A stretch of DNA of 6,634 nt, taken from positions 1 through 6,634 of the forward strand of contig CAKVNP010000124.1 in assembly GCA_934777095.1 (NCBI GenBank), in the 5' to 3' direction. The notes under the pieces were generated by a model. The model saw only the letters and a program-made list of their open reading frames with translations. It did not search any database and was not told where the DNA came from. Source of the stretch: an uncultured Clostridium sp. GTDB taxonomy: Bacteria > Bacillota > Clostridia > Clostridiales > Clostridiaceae. Positions 6,019-6,634 of this stretch are shown here, piece by piece (positions within the stretch are counted from its first letter, which is position 1; each line of letters opens with the position of its first letter). Both the position numbers and the translations under genes were made by a program.

Positions 6019-6267
6019 CTACCATTCTATAATTATAGTATTACATTCTCCTCGAAGTAATGAAACTTGATATCCCTCATCCTTCAGCCATGCTATTAGC
6101 TGTTCCTGTAATATCTCACCTTCATCTTCTAATGCTATTATTGCACTAATCCTATTTATTCCTAATTGCTTTCCATGATTAATATTTTGGAGTATATTCT
6201 CCTTATGAGCCTTTAGCGAACCTTCTTCATTATTATTTACCATATTATTTTCTATATCGCCTACCAT
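6019..6267 (-). CDS. Small protein of unknown function, 82 residues
   Basis: I do not recognise this family. The protein is acidic, soluble-looking and has no signal peptide or membrane helix. A polar, Asn/Glu-rich N-terminus (1-30) is followed by a likely folded part (about 31-82): an alternation of hydrophobic segments (RISAIIALEDEG, EQLIAWLKDEGYQVSLLRG, NTIIIEW) that suggests a small helix/strand fold. There is one cysteine (Cys75). The ATG at 6267 has GGAGG 4 nt upstream, and a strong terminator follows the stop, so expression as a real gene is likely. It starts 66 bp after the DUF2500-like gene with no terminator between them, so the two may share a transcript. Nothing in the sequence ties it to the two-component or exporter genes. 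Confidence 0.75.
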   Translation of the reverse strand: MVGDIENNMVNNNEEGSLKAHKENILQNINHGKQLGINRISAIIALEDEGEILQEQLIAWLKDEGYQVSLLRGECNTIIIEW

Positions 6268-6333
6268 AGAGCCTCCATATTTTAAGTATTATTACTATGT
6301 ATAATGCTTATAAATCAAAAATATTACCTAAAA

Positions 6334-6634
6334 TTAAAATTTACGTTGAAAGCTTACAAAAATAGAACCTTGAAAAGTCAATGTTCCTTCATCACCTTCC
6401 ACTAAATAGCCATATTCATTATCCTTAACTTTAAATTCCATTCTTTCTCCATTAATAAGCTGAAATGTAACATAATATTGTGTAAAGTTATGGTCCATAC
6501 CAGTTACCTGTGATCTCTTAGAAACTATTTTAGCCTCAACTGGTATCAATGGTTTCTTTTTATCCTTTGCATGTGTTATCCCATTAGCAAACATCGTACA
6601 TATTACAAAAATAAAAATTCCTATTACTAAAAAC
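6334..6634 (-). CDS. DUF2500-like membrane-anchored protein (5' end outside window)
   Basis: The frame is open to the window edge, so the start lies upstream of the window; an internal ATG at 6594 is not the likely start. The 13 codons before it encode FLVIGIFIFVICT, the end of a transmembrane helix. The outer part has the pattern I associate with DUF2500: PVEAKIVSKR, then YYVTFQL, MEFKV, EYGYLVEGDEGTLTFQGSIF and a closing FQR. This is a compact beta-rich domain of about 80 residues on a single N-terminal helix, roughly the usual size for the family. The function is unknown for the family. The stop is TAA at 6336-6334, and the small 82-residue gene follows without an obvious terminator. The family assignment is from remembered pattern and has not been tested by search. 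Confidence 0.8.
   Translation of the reverse strand, partial: FLVIGIFIFVICTMFANGITHAKDKKKPLIPVEAKIVSKRSQVTGMDHNFTQYYVTFQLINGERMEFKVKDNEYGYLVEGDEGTLTFQGSIFVSFQRKF

Noticed and set aside
6288..6318. Possible promoter TTGATT and AATAAT before the 82-residue gene
   Set aside because: The spacing is 19 bp and the -35 is only a partial match, which is expected by chance in DNA this AT-rich.
1..6634. CRISPR arrays, tRNA or rRNA genes, insertion sequence ends
   Set aside because: I looked for regularly spaced repeats, tRNA-like cloverleaf segments, transposase motifs and terminal repeats on both strands and saw none.

Overview
The window is AT-rich, has strong GGAGG-type ribosome binding sites and very AU-rich codon use, and every convincing gene lies on the minus strand. 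This, with the gene families present, suggests a spore-forming, Clostridium-like member of the Firmicutes. This is an inference from style and content; no rRNA or other taxonomic marker is present.

In transcription order (high to low coordinates), the window opens with the C-terminal part of a membrane-anchored DUF2500-type protein (6334-6634, start outside the window). A small unrecognised 82-residue protein (6019-6267) follows and is closed by an intrinsic terminator (5943-6008). An extended -10 promoter (5925-5933) then starts a two-component operon: a six-helix HisKA_3 sensor kinase (4771-5913) and a NarL/LuxR-type response regulator with a TTG start (4130-4768). This operon ends at a 17-bp-stem terminator (4044-4096). 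A 213-bp intergenic region carries operator-like symmetry and -10 sequences. It leads into an ABC exporter operon: ATPase (2981-3916), first ABC-2 permease (1834-2967) and second ABC-2 permease (702-1841, 8-bp overlap with its neighbour). After 70 bp comes a single-pass membrane protein whose outer domain resembles the BofC C-terminal domain (1-631, cut by the window edge).

The order kinase, regulator, ATPase, permease, permease is the same as the lnrJKLMN (yfiJKLMN) locus of Bacillus subtilis, in which LnrJK senses linear polyene/lipid-type antimicrobials and switches on the LnrLMN exporter. The likely logic here is similar: the kinase senses a membrane-active compound, the regulator binds upstream of the ATPase gene, and the exporter removes the compound. 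The true substrate cannot be read from sequence.

The less ordinary signals are four. A perfect 12-bp inverted repeat places the start codon of the BofC-like gene in a stem and its Shine-Dalgarno in the loop. An imperfect 9-bp dyad lies upstream of the ABC operon. An eight-G run sits in the last permease gene. The translation start of the kinase is unclear.
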